Assembly (NCBI RefSeq): GCF_022809095.1 | Contig: NZ_JALAZE010000011.1 | Span: 26,757-90,756 of the forward strand | Origin: Bacillus kexueae | GTDB taxonomy: Bacteria > Bacillota > Bacilli > Bacillales > Aeribacillaceae | DNA: 64,000 nt | Direction: 5' to 3' | Part shown: piece after piece, positions 54,128 to 62,692 of the stretch | How positions within the stretch are numbered: position 1 is the first letter of the stretch | How the letters are laid out: the number at the start of each line of letters is the position of its first letter | Made by a program: the position numbers and the translations under genes | Notes under the pieces: model-generated | The model's input: the letters and a program-made list of their open reading frames with translations, nothing else | The model's database searches: none | What the model was told of the DNA's origin: nothing

Positions 54128-56635
54128 TTATCGCCCACAACATTGTTTATATTTTTTCCCGCTTCCGCACGGGCACGGTTCGTTTCGTCCAACTTCAACT
54201 TTTTTACGTGCTGGCTTTTTCTTCGCTTGTGCATCGCCTTCTTTCGGCTGCACTGCTTCACCTTTCGCAACCTCTTGTCGCTCTAGGTTGTTTCGAATTT
54301 CTGCTTTCATAATAAACTTCGTTACATCTTCTTGGATGGATGCTGTCATATTTTCAAACATCGCATATCCTTCCATTTGATATTCACGAAGAGGGTCTGT
54401 TTGTCCGTAGGCACGTAAATGAATTCCTTGACGAAGTTGATCCATCGCATCGATGTGATCCATCCACTTCGTATCAACAGCTCGAAGAACGATAACACGT
54501 TCGAATTCGCGCATTTTCTCTTCAGTGAATGCTTCCTCTTTTTCGTTGTAACGAGCTTGAACGTGTTCCCAAATAAGCTCCATGATTTCGTCTGCTTCTT
54601 TGCCACGAAGATCCGTTTCAGAAAGAGCTGTATCTTCATCTAATACGTTCGCTTTTACCCAATCCATTAGCCCTTCAAGGTTCCAATCCTCTGGCAATTC
54701 CTCTTGTGTATAGGAAGCGACGACACGCTCGATTGTACTCTTTATCATTTCTTCTACTTTATCGCGAAGGTTTTCAGATTCAAGTACTTCGTTACGTTGT
54801 TCGTAAATCACTTCACGCTGTTGACGAAGAACATCATCATATTGGAGTAATTGCTTACGTGCATCAAAGTTATTTCCTTCTACACGTTTTTGAGCCGATT
54901 CTACCGCACGGGAAACCATTTTCGACTGAATAGGCTGCGAATCATCCATACCAAGTCGGTCCATCATATTCATCATATTTTCAGAACCGAAACGGCGCAT
55001 CAGCTCATCTTCCATTGATAAATAAAACTGAGTCACCCCTGGGTCCCCTTGACGACCAGAACGACCGCGAAGCTGGTTATCAATACGGCGCGATTCGTGA
55101 CGCTCAGTCCCGATAACGGCTAAACCACCAAGCTCTTTCACACCTTCTCCAAGTTTAATATCTGTTCCACGTCCAGCCATGTTTGTTGCAATTGTTACAG
55201 CACCTTTTTGTCCAGCTTGTTCAATAATTTCTGCTTCACTCGCATGGTTTTTCGCATTCAATACGTTATGTGGAATTCCTTTTTTCTTTAAAAGGTTTGA
55301 AATATATTCCGACGTTTCAACGGCAACTGTTCCGACGAGGACAGGTTGTCCTAATTGATGGCGCTCAGCAATATCTTCAACGACTGCTTTAAATTTGCCT
55401 TCAATCGAACGATAAATTAAATCAGCTCTATCATCACGAATGACCGGTCTGTTTGTCGGAATCGCCACAACATTCATATTATAAATATTTCGGAATTCTT
55501 CTTCTTCCGTTTTGGCCGTTCCTGTCATACCAGACAATTTTTCGTACATGCGGAAGTAGTTCTGAAAGGTGATGGTTGCCAGCGTTTTGCTTTCGTTTTG
55601 AATCTCTAACCCTTCTTTTGCTTCAATCGCTTGGTGCAACCCGTCACTATAACGTCGCCCTTTCATTAAACGACCCGTGAACTGGTCGACGATAACGACT
55701 TGTCCATCTTCAACTACATAGTCAAAGTCTTTTTGCATCACGACATGAGCACGTAAAGCATTGTTAATATGATGGTTAAGGGCTACGTGCTTAATATCGA
55801 ATAAGTTTTCAATATTGAATGCTCGCTCAGCCTTCGTCATGCCGTCTTCCGTTAGCTGAACATTTTTCGTTTTTTCGTCATAAGTGAAGTCTTGTTCCTT
55901 CGTTAACGTGCGAACAAAAGCATTCGCTTGTAAGTAAAGGCGGGTTGATTTCGCCGCTTGCCCTGAAATGATGAGCGGTGTACGAGCTTCGTCAATTAAG
56001 ATGGAATCGACCTCATCAATGACTGCAAAATGAAGTGGTCGCTGAACTTTTTGTTCCGTATAAAGCACCATATTGTCCCGTAAGTAATCGAATCCAAGTT
56101 CATTGTTTGTTGAATATGTAATATCTTTGCTGTATGCTTCACGCTTTTCATCTTTCGTCAAACTATTTAAGTTTAACCCAACTGTTAAGCCGAGGAATTC
56201 AAATAACTGTCCCATTTCATTGGCGTCACGAGAAGCTAAGTATTCGTTGACCGTTACGACGTGTACCCCTTTACCAGTTAAGGCGTTTAAATAAACGGGC
56301 ATCGTAGACGTTAACGTTTTACCTTCCCCTGTTTTCATCTCAGCAATGTTTCCTTCATGTAAAGCAATGGCTCCCATAAGCTGTACTTTATAAGGATACA
56401 TACCGAGAACACGTCGAGCCGCTTCTCGAACGACTGCATACGCTTCGATGAGGAGGTCATCTAACGTTTCTCCTTTATCAAGGCGCTCAACAAATTCTGC
56501 TGTCTTATCTTTTAATTCTTGGTCTGTTAAATTTTCCATTCGTGGACCAAGTGAATCAATTTTATCCGCCATTTTCTCATAGCGGTTTAGCGTACGTTTA
56601 TTCACATCAAACATTTTGTTCAATATCCCAAGCAT
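54128..56635 (-). CDS. secA: Preprotein translocase ATPase SecA
   Basis: An 835-residue motor protein of the Sec pathway. Nucleotide site MKTGEGKTL near residue 100, [12 protein letters not shown] near 207, helicase motif region [10 protein letters not shown] near 490 and the RGRSGRQGD motif. The C-terminus carries the zinc/SecB-type tail [13 protein letters not shown]. The ATG at 56635 ([10 protein letters not shown]) is preceded by AGAGGAG. It lies upstream of prfB, as in B. subtilis. Confidence 0.99.
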   Translation of the reverse strand: MLGILNKMFDVNKRTLNRYEKMADKIDSLGPRMENLTDQELKDKTAEFVERLDKGETLDDLLIEAYAVVREAARRVLGMYPYKVQLMGAIALHEGNIAEMKTGEGKTLTSTMPVYLNALTGKGVHVVTVNEYLASRDANEMGQLFEFLGLTVGLNLNSLTKDEKREAYSKDITYSTNNELGFDYLRDNMVLYTEQKVQRPLHFAVIDEVDSILIDEARTPLIISGQAAKSTRLYLQANAFVRTLTKEQDFTYDEKTKNVQLTEDGMTKAERAFNIENLFDIKHVALNHHINNALRAHVVMQKDFDYVVEDGQVVIVDQFTGRLMKGRRYSDGLHQAIEAKEGLEIQNESKTLATITFQNYFRMYEKLSGMTGTAKTEEEEFRNIYNMNVVAIPTNRPVIRDDRADLIYRSIEGKFKAVVEDIAERHQLGQPVLVGTVAVETSEYISNLLKKKGIPHNVLNAKNHASEAEIIEQAGQKGAVTIATNMAGRGTDIKLGEGVKELGGLAVIGTERHESRRIDNQLRGRSGRQGDPGVTQFYLSMEDELMRRFGSENMMNMMDRLGMDDSQPIQSKMVSRAVESAQKRVEGNNFDARKQLLQYDDVLRQQREVIYEQRNEVLESENLRDKVEEMIKSTIERVVASYTQEELPEDWNLEGLMDWVKANVLDEDTALSETDLRGKEADEIMELIWEHVQARYNEKEEAFTEEKMREFERVIVLRAVDTKWMDHIDAMDQLRQGIHLRAYGQTDPLREYQMEGYAMFENMTASIQEDVTKFIMKAEIRNNLERQEVAKGEAVQPKEGDAQAKKKPARKKVEVGRNEPCPCGSGKKYKQCCGR

Positions 56636-56734
56636 CACAAAACGCTCCTCTAAATGATATAAATTCCCTTTTTAAATTGTAACATTGCTTGAAGTTACAA
56701 ACAACTCAAAGGAAGTCATATGGAAGCGATGTGG

Positions 56735-57199
56735 CTACATAAGTTCAAAATCAGCTTGTCTTTTAAAGGTACGAAGCAAAATATGACTCTGTACGCGTTT
56801 AATTCCTTCCATTTGGTATAATTCATCGTGAAGAAATTGATCTAATTGTTCTTGGCTTTGCACTAACACTTGTAGGTGAAGGGTGCTTGGTCCCGTCATT
56901 TCATAACAGCTGACAACTGATGGATGCTCCGATAGTTTCTTCGCAACTTCAATCATCTCCGATGGGATACACTCAACTTCAAACAGTGCCTGAATTTGCT
57001 TCCCGACTTTTTCGGTATTGACGACAACTGTAAATTTCTCAATAATACCTTCCTTCATTAACGTATGGACACGTTCACGAATGGCGACACGCGATAAGTT
57101 GAGCTCTTTTCCGATATCAACGTACGACATGCGTCCGTTTTTGGATAGGAGTTGTAATATTTTATGATCGACTAAATCTAATTTCAAAACAAACACCAC
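56735..57199 (-). CDS. Lrp/AsnC-family regulator
   Basis: A 154-residue regulator: N-terminal helix-turn-helix (KILQLLSKNGRMSYVDIGKEL...RVAIRERVHTL) and C-terminal RAM effector domain (beta-alpha-beta-beta-alpha-beta). The N-terminal start is uncertain (GTG at 57199 or TTG four codons on). It sits between hpf and secA, where B. subtilis has no such gene, so its insertion is a difference from that order. Likely role: amino-acid-responsive transcription control. Confidence 0.9.
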   Translation of the reverse strand: MVFVLKLDLVDHKILQLLSKNGRMSYVDIGKELNLSRVAIRERVHTLMKEGIIEKFTVVVNTEKVGKQIQALFEVECIPSEMIEVAKKLSEHPSVVSCYEMTGPSTLHLQVLVQSQEQLDQFLHDELYQMEGIKRVQSHILLRTFKRQADFELM

Positions 57200-57364
57200 T
57201 CTTTACTGTATTTCTTTGCTACTTTTTATCCTTATGTCATCATAGGTCCTCTGCACTATTTTACACTAAATTGTGGCAAATGCGTTCCTTTTTTTAGTGA
57301 AATTTAAAGCTTTATCCAAAATGAATATCTCTCCATAAAGAAAGAATGGTGATATACCGGTACA

Positions 57365-57540
57365 ATAAGAAAAGCGCAAGTCCTTAGGCGAAGAGCGCTG
57401 GAGGACCTGCGTGGAGGCTTCCATCGCCACAGCAGGGCCGAAGCGACCCGAGCTGATGGCGCTTGGAGCTAGACACCAAAAAAAACGGTATAGAGAATAC
57501 TTTAACACTTTATTGAACTTAAACTTTCTGTAACAACTAA
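57365..57540 (+). repeat. Repeat A copy 6, short form
   Basis: Begins ATAAGAAAAGCGCAAGTCC without the left module, and contains the full GC core and tail ending TTTCTGTAACAAC. The right end abuts the hpf terminator. The open frame at 57266-57565 crosses it and is not a gene. Confidence 0.88.
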
Positions 57541-57579
57541 AAAGGCGCTCACAAAGTTCATTCACTTTGGAGCACCTTT
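57535..57579 (-). terminator. Terminator of hpf
   Basis: Minus strand AAAAAGGTGC, CCAAAGT pair with ACTTTG and GCGCCTTTTT around a short loop; directly after the hpf stop, T-run at repeat A copy 6. Confidence 0.82.
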
Positions 57580-57583
57580 TTGA

Positions 57584-58138
57584 CTATCTTGGTTCAATTA
57601 ATCCATATTTTCCATCTTTTCTGCGGTACACGACATTTGTTCGGTTCGTTTCTGCATTCGTGAAGACGAAAAAGTTATGACCGAGCATGTCCATTTGAAG
57701 AATTGCTTCTTCACTGTCCATCGGCTTTAAGTCGAAGCTTTTCGTCCGAACGACTTGAATGTCTTCTTCCGATTCTTTTTTATCAGCCGCTTCTCCAATT
57801 GTCGGTGTCACAAACAATTTAGCGTCCGCTTGCTGCTCGCGAAGCTTTCGGTTTACTTTCGTTTTATGTTTACGAATTTGTCGCTCAAGCTTATCCATCA
57901 CAAGATCAATCGCCGCATACATATCAGCATGATGTTCCTCTGCACGCAACACCAACTGCGGCATTGGAATCGTCACTTCTATTTTAGATTCTTGATCATT
58001 GTAATACTTTAAGTTGACATTTGCCTTCGCCTCAACACCTTCATCGAAATAGCGTTCAAGCTTGGCCATTTTCTTCTCAACGTACTCTCGAAGTGCTGGA
58101 GTTACTTCAATGTTTTCGCCTCTGACGTGGTTAATCAT
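57584..58138 (-). CDS. hpf: Ribosome hibernation promoting factor, long form
   Basis: A 184-residue protein (YvyD in B. subtilis). Residues 1-100 form the S30AE domain (beta-alpha-beta with VTPALREYVEKKMAKLERYF) that binds the 30S decoding site. Residues 125-184 form the C-terminal dimerisation domain (ILQMDMLGHNFFVFTNAETN) that joins ribosomes into 100S particles. GGAGGAG precedes the ATG. Overlapping SigB- and SigH-type promoters lie just upstream, in keeping with stationary-phase and stress expression. Confidence 0.96.
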   Translation of the reverse strand: MINHVRGENIEVTPALREYVEKKMAKLERYFDEGVEAKANVNLKYYNDQESKIEVTIPMPQLVLRAEEHHADMYAAIDLVMDKLERQIRKHKTKVNRKLREQQADAKLFVTPTIGEAADKKESEEDIQVVRTKSFDLKPMDSEEAILQMDMLGHNFFVFTNAETNRTNVVYRRKDGKYGLIEPR

Positions 58139-58173
58139 CAGAACTCCTCCTTTATTAAGGATATGTAAATGTA

Positions 58174-58207
58174 ATTCTCCAATTCCCTGTGCTTTTCCTG
58201 CTTAAAC
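58174..58207 (-). promoter_or_regulatory. Overlapping SigB and SigH promoters of hpf
   Basis: SigB: GTTTAA (58202-58207), 14-base spacer, GGGAAT (58182-58187). SigH: GCAGGAAAA (58193-58201), 12-base spacer, GGAGAAT (58174-58180). Both match consensus. B. subtilis yvyD is controlled by SigB and SigH, so the dual control seems conserved. Confidence 0.82.
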
Positions 58208-58439
58208 TTTAATTTTTTGTGAAAATTTCGTGAATTTGTTGAATTTTGTTGAAGCAAAACGAATGACAGCCTTACGAAATGATAGTGTATGTAAACATGA
58301 CGGAGAATATAAGGTCGTTTCACACAAATTTTCAAGTTCAATAAGTATGGGTGCCATAGAATATGAACGTTCTGCTTGATAGTAAGAAATCGCAAGGGAT
58401 ATGCACCTTATGTACATTGTTTTGAGAGTTTTATTTGGG

Positions 58440-58640
58440 GGATTTTAGGAGAGAGAGGATCTTGAGAACGAATGTGGTGAAGGCACACCATTTACCCCAT
58501 TTAATGGAGTGAATTGTAGAGCCTGTTTGGAATAGGTCTGATAGGTGCGAGACGCTGTTAGGACTAGTGAGCCTCCATAACGGCTCAATTCACACTGGGA
58601 AAGCAAGCAACCTGTAGCAGAAATCTTTTCTGCATGTAAG
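58440..58640 (+). ncRNA. Folded non-coding segment of unknown kind
   Basis: About 200 bases with dense self-complementarity: GTGAATTG (58509-58516) with GCC after it pairs with GGC and CAATTCAC (58583-58593); GTGGTG/CACACC and CCATTTAATGG hairpins lie to the left; GCAGAAA/TTTCTGC (58617-58633) to the right. It is GC-richer than its surroundings. No Rfam class was recognised. A transcribed structured RNA, or the right-end RNA of a lost IS200/IS605-type element, are the options considered. Strand is a guess. Confidence 0.35.
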
Positions 58641-58648
58641 TGAAAAAG

Positions 58649-58683
58649 AAAAAGCATCCAGAAATTCAATCTGAATGCTTTTT
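58649..58683 (-). terminator. Terminator of the flaG-fliDST operon
   Basis: Minus strand AAAAAGCATTCAGA, nine-base loop, TCTGGATGCTTTTT; it overlaps the last codons of the 58682 gene and ends in five T. Confidence 0.88.
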
Positions 58684-59065
58684 AATGCGTTATAAATGTC
58701 TGTAGCTGTTTTTGTACCTCTTGCTTCCAAACAGTAAAGGTTGGATATAATTCATAACGAACGAGATTTTCAAAGACGACCGGCTGTTGCTTTATAAAGT
58801 CTACTTCCTCGAGTAAATGAATTAATTCATCTAACCGATCTAAAAGCTGATTCTCTTCCATGTGAGTGACCATTAAATGACGCGATGAATCCATTTCGTA
58901 AAAAGCCAACATAATATCCGTTAAAACGCGATCCCGTTCCGTATACTCAATATTTTCAAAGCTTTGAATGACATATTGTATGCCTTCATCAATGGAATCG
59001 AGCAAATAATAAAATCGCATAAAAAGCTCAAATTGTTCGGATGAAATCTTCTGCACACATGTCAC
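58682..59065 (-). CDS. Hypothetical protein at the end of the fliDST operon
   Basis: A helical, acidic protein of about 125 residues that I do not recognise. It starts directly after the fliT stop (GTG at 59065, or GTG at 59056, which has AGGTGA close before it) and ends in the operon terminator, so it is cotranscribed with fliD, fliS and fliT. No membrane segment or signal peptide. The position suggests a role in late flagellar assembly or chaperoning; that is inference only. Confidence 0.7.
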   Translation of the reverse strand: MTCVQKISSEQFELFMRFYYLLDSIDEGIQYVIQSFENIEYTERDRVLTDIMLAFYEMDSSRHLMVTHMEENQLLDRLDELIHLLEEVDFIKQQPVVFENLVRYELYPTFTVWKQEVQKQLQTFITH

Positions 59066-59413
59066 CTATTTTCGTTTATCATAAAACATCCCATCAATCG
59101 TTTGTTGTTGATATGGGTTTACGTATTTTCTCGCCGACTGCTTCGTCTTTTTCACTTGAAGAATTTTGTTCTTAATTTCAAACTTCATTGCTTCAAGCTG
59201 CTTTTTTAATTGTTCATCTAATGGAAAAAGCTGTCTCCCCTTTTCCATTTCTTCAGATGAAAAAGGTGGGACGATATCTTTTAGTGCTTCTTCTCGCTGT
59301 GCTAGGAGAGACTGCAGCTTTTCAATTTGTTCGTCTCGATTTTTCTCATTCGTTTCAGCTGTTAGCTGAAGTAATTGTTCCGTTAGTTGGATGACTCGAT
59401 TGATCCGGTCCAT
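59066..59413 (-). CDS. fliT: Flagellar chaperone FliT
   Basis: A 115-residue mostly helical protein (coiled coil near 15-60) in the position and size range of Bacillus FliT, the export chaperone of the cap protein FliD. Its ATG overlaps the fliS stop (TAATG). The call rests on synteny and general helical character; sequence conservation in this family is low. Confidence 0.82.
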   Translation of the reverse strand: MDRINRVIQLTEQLLQLTAETNEKNRDEQIEKLQSLLAQREEALKDIVPPFSSEEMEKGRQLFPLDEQLKKQLEAMKFEIKNKILQVKKTKQSARKYVNPYQQQTIDGMFYDKRK

Positions 59414-59814
59414 TATGCTTGGCCACCTTGCTCTTGCGCGTTCACTTTACTTAATCGAATGACTTCCTTCCAAGTGTCTCGGAACTCAGAAACATAGCCT
59501 TCTACTTCTTCCAGAATGCCTACATCATTTTTAATATTCGCTTCAATTAATCGACGGTTCATGTACTCATACATCACCATCAATTGTTGTGAGATTTCGA
59601 TATCCGTATTTAACGTCACCATGAGCTCGCGAATAATATTTTGTGCTTTTTGTAGATTAATATTTTTTTCTTCAAGATTTTGCTCAGAAATCGCTTTTTT
59701 CGCCAGTTTAATAAATTTTAAACACCCATTATACAGCATTAACGTCAATTCTCCTGGCGAAGCGGTCGTGACACTATTTTGTTGATAAGCTTCATACGGA
59801 TTGTTCATTGCCAT
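59413..59814 (-). CDS. fliS: Flagellin chaperone FliS
   Basis: A 133-residue four-helix protein. It begins MAMNNPYEAYQQNSVTTASP with the family signature, followed by ELTLMLYNGCLKFI. It binds the flagellin C-terminus to prevent premature polymerisation and joins the FliW-CsrA circuit in B. subtilis. AAGGAG lies eight bases before ATG 59814; the earlier in-frame GTG is not needed. Confidence 0.96.
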   Translation of the reverse strand: MAMNNPYEAYQQNSVTTASPGELTLMLYNGCLKFIKLAKKAISEQNLEEKNINLQKAQNIIRELMVTLNTDIEISQQLMVMYEYMNRRLIEANIKNDVGILEEVEGYVSEFRDTWKEVIRLSKVNAQEQGGQA

Positions 59815-59908
59815 AAAAGACACTCCTTATAATCCCTTGTTCTTGTATCCCCATTATAACGCTCTTTTGGAAAAAATGGGGATACAAATTAAGCAGTAGG
59901 AATGGTGC

Positions 59909-61417
59909 CTAGAATCCACCAAATTGCTGCATCAAATACATAGACTGCTCATTCATTCTCTGAATCGCTGTTTCCATCGCAGTGAATTGACTCCAGTAAC
60001 GATCTTCGATTTGAATGAGTCGGTCTTCAAATCGATCAATTTGCTTTTCTAAATCGGTTAAATTTCGACCAATTGTGAACTGTTGATTCGTTGAAAGTGT
60101 GTTTCCAGCTTTCTCTTCCACTTTCCCAATTGTATTTTTGATGGTATCTCGAAGTCTTCGCGCAATTCCCTTTTCCTCAAATGTCGATCCATTTGCCATA
60201 AATAATTTATAAATGGCATCTGGGTTCTCTTCGATTTTCTCACGTAGCTTTGTTTCATCAATGATTAGTTTACCGCGGTCCAAATAGTTTGATGAGGTCG
60301 TAATCCCGATATCAGCTAGCTGTTGAAACCCGCTAATCACATCGCTATTATTGACGGTTGAATAAAAGTCAAGACGCATTTGGTTTAAGCCACCAGATAA
60401 AATGCTATCGTTTCGCAGTAAACCACTTCGAGCTTTTTCTTCCCATAATTCAACCTGCGTTTCTGTCATCGCTTCTTTCTGTTCGTCCGTTAACGGTGCA
60501 TAGTCACGATATCGTTCTTCCGTTAGTTCACCATTGATTTTTTCAATAACTTCATTATATTTGTTTACAAATTGGACAACGGTGTCCAAAATGGAATCTA
60601 CATCCGTAGTAGACGAAACTGTAACAGGGGATGTTGTCGTATTTTTAACCGTGTAACTCATCCCATTTACCGTGAAGGTGTTGGACGTTTTTTCCATTTG
60701 ATACCCATTAATTTTCACAACGGCATTTTGACCAGCTGTTGATGGGTCTAATATATCTGGATCGCTACCATTCCATGCTGTGAAGCCAAGATCGTTTTGC
60801 ATAAACGTTTTTGTCGCTGCATCTCCAGCTTTAATGTATCCGCCGCTTCCAGTTTTATTGCTCGTCAAAACAAATGTATCCTTATATGTGCCACTACCAG
60901 CATCATAAATGCTTTCTTTCATTGCTGTCATTCCGAGAGATGAACTATTAATCTTCGTAACAAGGTCATCAATCGTATCATCAGCATCCAACTCAATGGT
61001 TACCGTACGCGAAGAGGTTGCCCCAGGGTCTTGCACTTCGAAGGTTAATGTTCTCGCTGCTGATGTGAATCCTGCTAAGTTATTTGAGCTCCAAGATGCG
61101 GCTGAAGCTAGCTGCGATACTTCAACGGTTGCTGAGGTGTTCGCTGTCGCACTTACAGACTTTGCTGTCACTTTTGTTTCATCAGAACTCGTAATCGCCT
61201 TTTTAGTAAAGGAAGATTGTCTAAACACCCCATCGAAAATTTGGGTATCGAGTTCTTTTAAAAGCTTATTCATCTCACGATAGTCGTCACGCTGCCATTC
61301 TAGCGTCTGCTTCTTTTGATACATTTTATCGAGTGGCATTCGCTCAGCTTTCATTAAATCGCTCACTAACGTATCAATATCCATTCCACTCGCTAAACCA
61401 CCAATTCGAATTGCCAT
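59909..61417 (-). CDS. fliD: Flagellar filament cap protein FliD
   Basis: A 502-residue cap protein (HAP2). The N-terminus IGGLASGMDIDTLVSDLMKAER is the family signature, with FliD_N at about 8-105, variable central domains, and FliD_C at about 225-485 ending in a coiled coil (NLTDLEKQIDRFEDRLIQIE). AGGTGG precedes the ATG. It is part of the SigD-type flaG-fliD-fliS-fliT operon. Confidence 0.97.
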   Translation of the reverse strand: MAIRIGGLASGMDIDTLVSDLMKAERMPLDKMYQKKQTLEWQRDDYREMNKLLKELDTQIFDGVFRQSSFTKKAITSSDETKVTAKSVSATANTSATVEVSQLASAASWSSNNLAGFTSAARTLTFEVQDPGATSSRTVTIELDADDTIDDLVTKINSSSLGMTAMKESIYDAGSGTYKDTFVLTSNKTGSGGYIKAGDAATKTFMQNDLGFTAWNGSDPDILDPSTAGQNAVVKINGYQMEKTSNTFTVNGMSYTVKNTTTSPVTVSSTTDVDSILDTVVQFVNKYNEVIEKINGELTEERYRDYAPLTDEQKEAMTETQVELWEEKARSGLLRNDSILSGGLNQMRLDFYSTVNNSDVISGFQQLADIGITTSSNYLDRGKLIIDETKLREKIEENPDAIYKLFMANGSTFEEKGIARRLRDTIKNTIGKVEEKAGNTLSTNQQFTIGRNLTDLEKQIDRFEDRLIQIEDRYWSQFTAMETAIQRMNEQSMYLMQQFGGF

Positions 61418-61431
61418 AGATGATCACCACC

Positions 61432-61770
61432 TTAAATTCTCTCATTTATTATTAGGCCCATTAATTCAGCCATTGCTGCATACATATCGAGCATTTTCTT
61501 TGATGGAATTTCTTTAATGACTTCCTCAGTCTCTTTGTTTATCACTTTTACGTAATATTCATTTAACTGTTCATGAAGCACGAACTGAATCGACGTCTCC
61601 ATCGGCTTCATAAATTCATTTACCTTTTCAACCGCTTTTTCTACTTCCACTTTCGTTATATCACGACTTTCGACGTTTTTGCCATCTTCACGCTTTGATG
61701 GCTTAAACGTGGAAAGCTCTTCAAGCTTTACAGATGAATTCGGTGAAATCCCATCTACCGACATATCCAC
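61432..61770 (-). CDS. flaG: FlaG-family flagellar protein
   Basis: A 112-residue protein (YvyC in B. subtilis) with a variable acidic N-terminus and a conserved FlaG domain from about 45 (VEKAVEKVNEFM, SIQFVLHEQLNEYYVKVI, EVIKEIPSKKMLDMYA). It influences filament length in other bacteria. GTG at 61770 or ATG at 61764 may start it. First gene behind the SigD promoter at 61803-61829. Confidence 0.94.
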   Translation of the reverse strand: MDMSVDGISPNSSVKLEELSTFKPSKREDGKNVESRDITKVEVEKAVEKVNEFMKPMETSIQFVLHEQLNEYYVKVINKETEEVIKEIPSKKMLDMYAAMAELMGLIINERI

Positions 61771-61802
61771 CCATCCCCCTAATTCGCTTCATTCTATTTC
61801 TT

Positions 61803-61829
61803 ATATCGGTCTAATAAAGGATTTTTTTA
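61803..61829 (-). promoter_or_regulatory. SigD promoter of the flaG-fliDST operon
   Basis: Minus strand TAAA (61826-61829), 15-base spacer, ACCGATAT (61803-61810); consensus is TAAA-N15-GCCGATAT. It lies about 33 bases before the flaG start. Confidence 0.87.
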
Positions 61830-61973
61830 GAGGATCGAGGAAATGTTCACGTTTTAAACTTAGTTAAATATTGATAACCATAATTTAACACAACTTATTC
61901 CGTCGGTGTACTTGTCCACCTCTTTTACTATCGGATACAATGGTGATGAAAAAACAAATGAGGAGTGAAAAGA

Positions 61974-62231
61974 ATGGAACAGAAGATTGATTTAATTTTA
62001 GAGAGAATGATATCAATAGAAAGTGAACTGAAAGGCATGAACACACGACTAAATCGGATTGAAGAACGTTTAACTCATGTTGAATATGAGCATAAATCCT
62101 TAAAACAAGCTGTCATCGAAACAAACGAAGAAGTGAAAAATCTATCTGAAAGCTTTAAATCCGTTTATGAAATCATTGGGGAACATGACGTGTCCATTCG
62201 GACCTTCCGAAAGAAATTGATGAATAGTTAA
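61974..62231 (+). CDS. Small coiled-coil protein
   Basis: An 85-residue protein that is one long heptad-repeat helix (MEQKIDLILERMISIES, LNRIEERLTHVEYEHKSLKQA, VKNLSESFKSVYEIIGEHDVSI). GAGGAG lies eight bases before the ATG. On the opposite strand to the flagellar genes and not part of their operon. No recognised family beyond generic coiled coil; resembles short phage- or chromosome-encoded coiled-coil proteins. Confidence 0.7.
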   Translation: MEQKIDLILERMISIESELKGMNTRLNRIEERLTHVEYEHKSLKQAVIETNEEVKNLSESFKSVYEIIGEHDVSIRTFRKKLMNS

Positions 62232-62336
62232 TTGAAGACAACGTTCTTAACCCCCACTATAAATTTCACTCTACTAACCCTAGATCAACTTGTAATTCCT
62301 CAACGTTTCATCTTGTATGACTAACTCTCTTAAAGT

Positions 62337-62361
62337 AAAAGGGAAGCACGAGCGCTTCCCT
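62337..62361 (-). terminator. Terminator of yjfB
   Basis: AAGGGAAGC and GCTTCCCTT pair around a six-base loop, followed by TTTTA on the minus strand; directly after the stop. Confidence 0.85.
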
Positions 62362-62366
62362 TCTCA

Positions 62367-62558
62367 TTATCCCTTTAGATCAACAGAGTTTCCTAAATGT
62401 GGCTCTAATGACACAGGTGTTTGCGTTGTTTGCATTAACTCCTGCATGGCCTGTCCATTTTGTTCAGCCGTATTCATGGCCATTTTCATGACTGAAAGAC
62501 TCGCTTGTTGGTTTACATTAGTCTGGCTAAGCATCATTGAAAGTGCTGCGATGTCCAT
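62367..62558 (-). CDS. yjfB: YjfB-family motility-associated protein
   Basis: A 63-residue protein of the YjfB family (putative motility protein): MDIAALSMMLSQ start, VNQQASLSVMKMAMNTAEQNGQ centre. The ATG at 62558 follows AGAGGGGAG; the longer frame to 62588 is not needed. A SigD-type promoter lies upstream, matching the SigD control of B. subtilis yjfB. Function unknown. Confidence 0.88.
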   Translation of the reverse strand: MDIAALSMMLSQTNVNQQASLSVMKMAMNTAEQNGQAMQELMQTTQTPVSLEPHLGNSVDLKG

Positions 62559-62593
62559 ACAATCCACTCCCCTCTTTAGTCGGTTCACTTTTA

Positions 62594-62619
62594 TTATCGG
62601 GTGGGATTACAGATGTTTA
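62594..62619 (-). promoter_or_regulatory. SigD promoter of yjfB
   Basis: Minus strand TAAA (62616-62619), 14-base spacer, CCCGATAA (62594-62601), about 36 bases before the yjfB start. Confidence 0.75.
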
Positions 62620-62692
62620 AGGAATTAAGTGGAAACACTTGGAGAAAATCAGATTTAGCTTCTACTTCAGAAAAAGGAAGGACGTGATTGAC

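Noticed and set aside
23449..57540. Repeat A as a CRISPR array
   Set aside because: Copies are kilobases apart, about 160-310 bp long, without spacer structure or cas genes.
57266..57565. 99-codon minus-strand frame and similar frames at 23685-23885
   Set aside because: They run across repeat A and terminators; the translated part is repeat sequence and no ribosome site is present.
58440..58640. Cobalamin riboswitch (GGTGAAGGC-like start)
   Set aside because: The B12-box and later conserved blocks are missing and neither neighbouring gene relates to cobalamin.
58445..58669. 74-codon minus-strand frame
   Set aside because: It lies within the folded non-coding segment and has no ribosome site; the base pairing explains the sequence better than coding.
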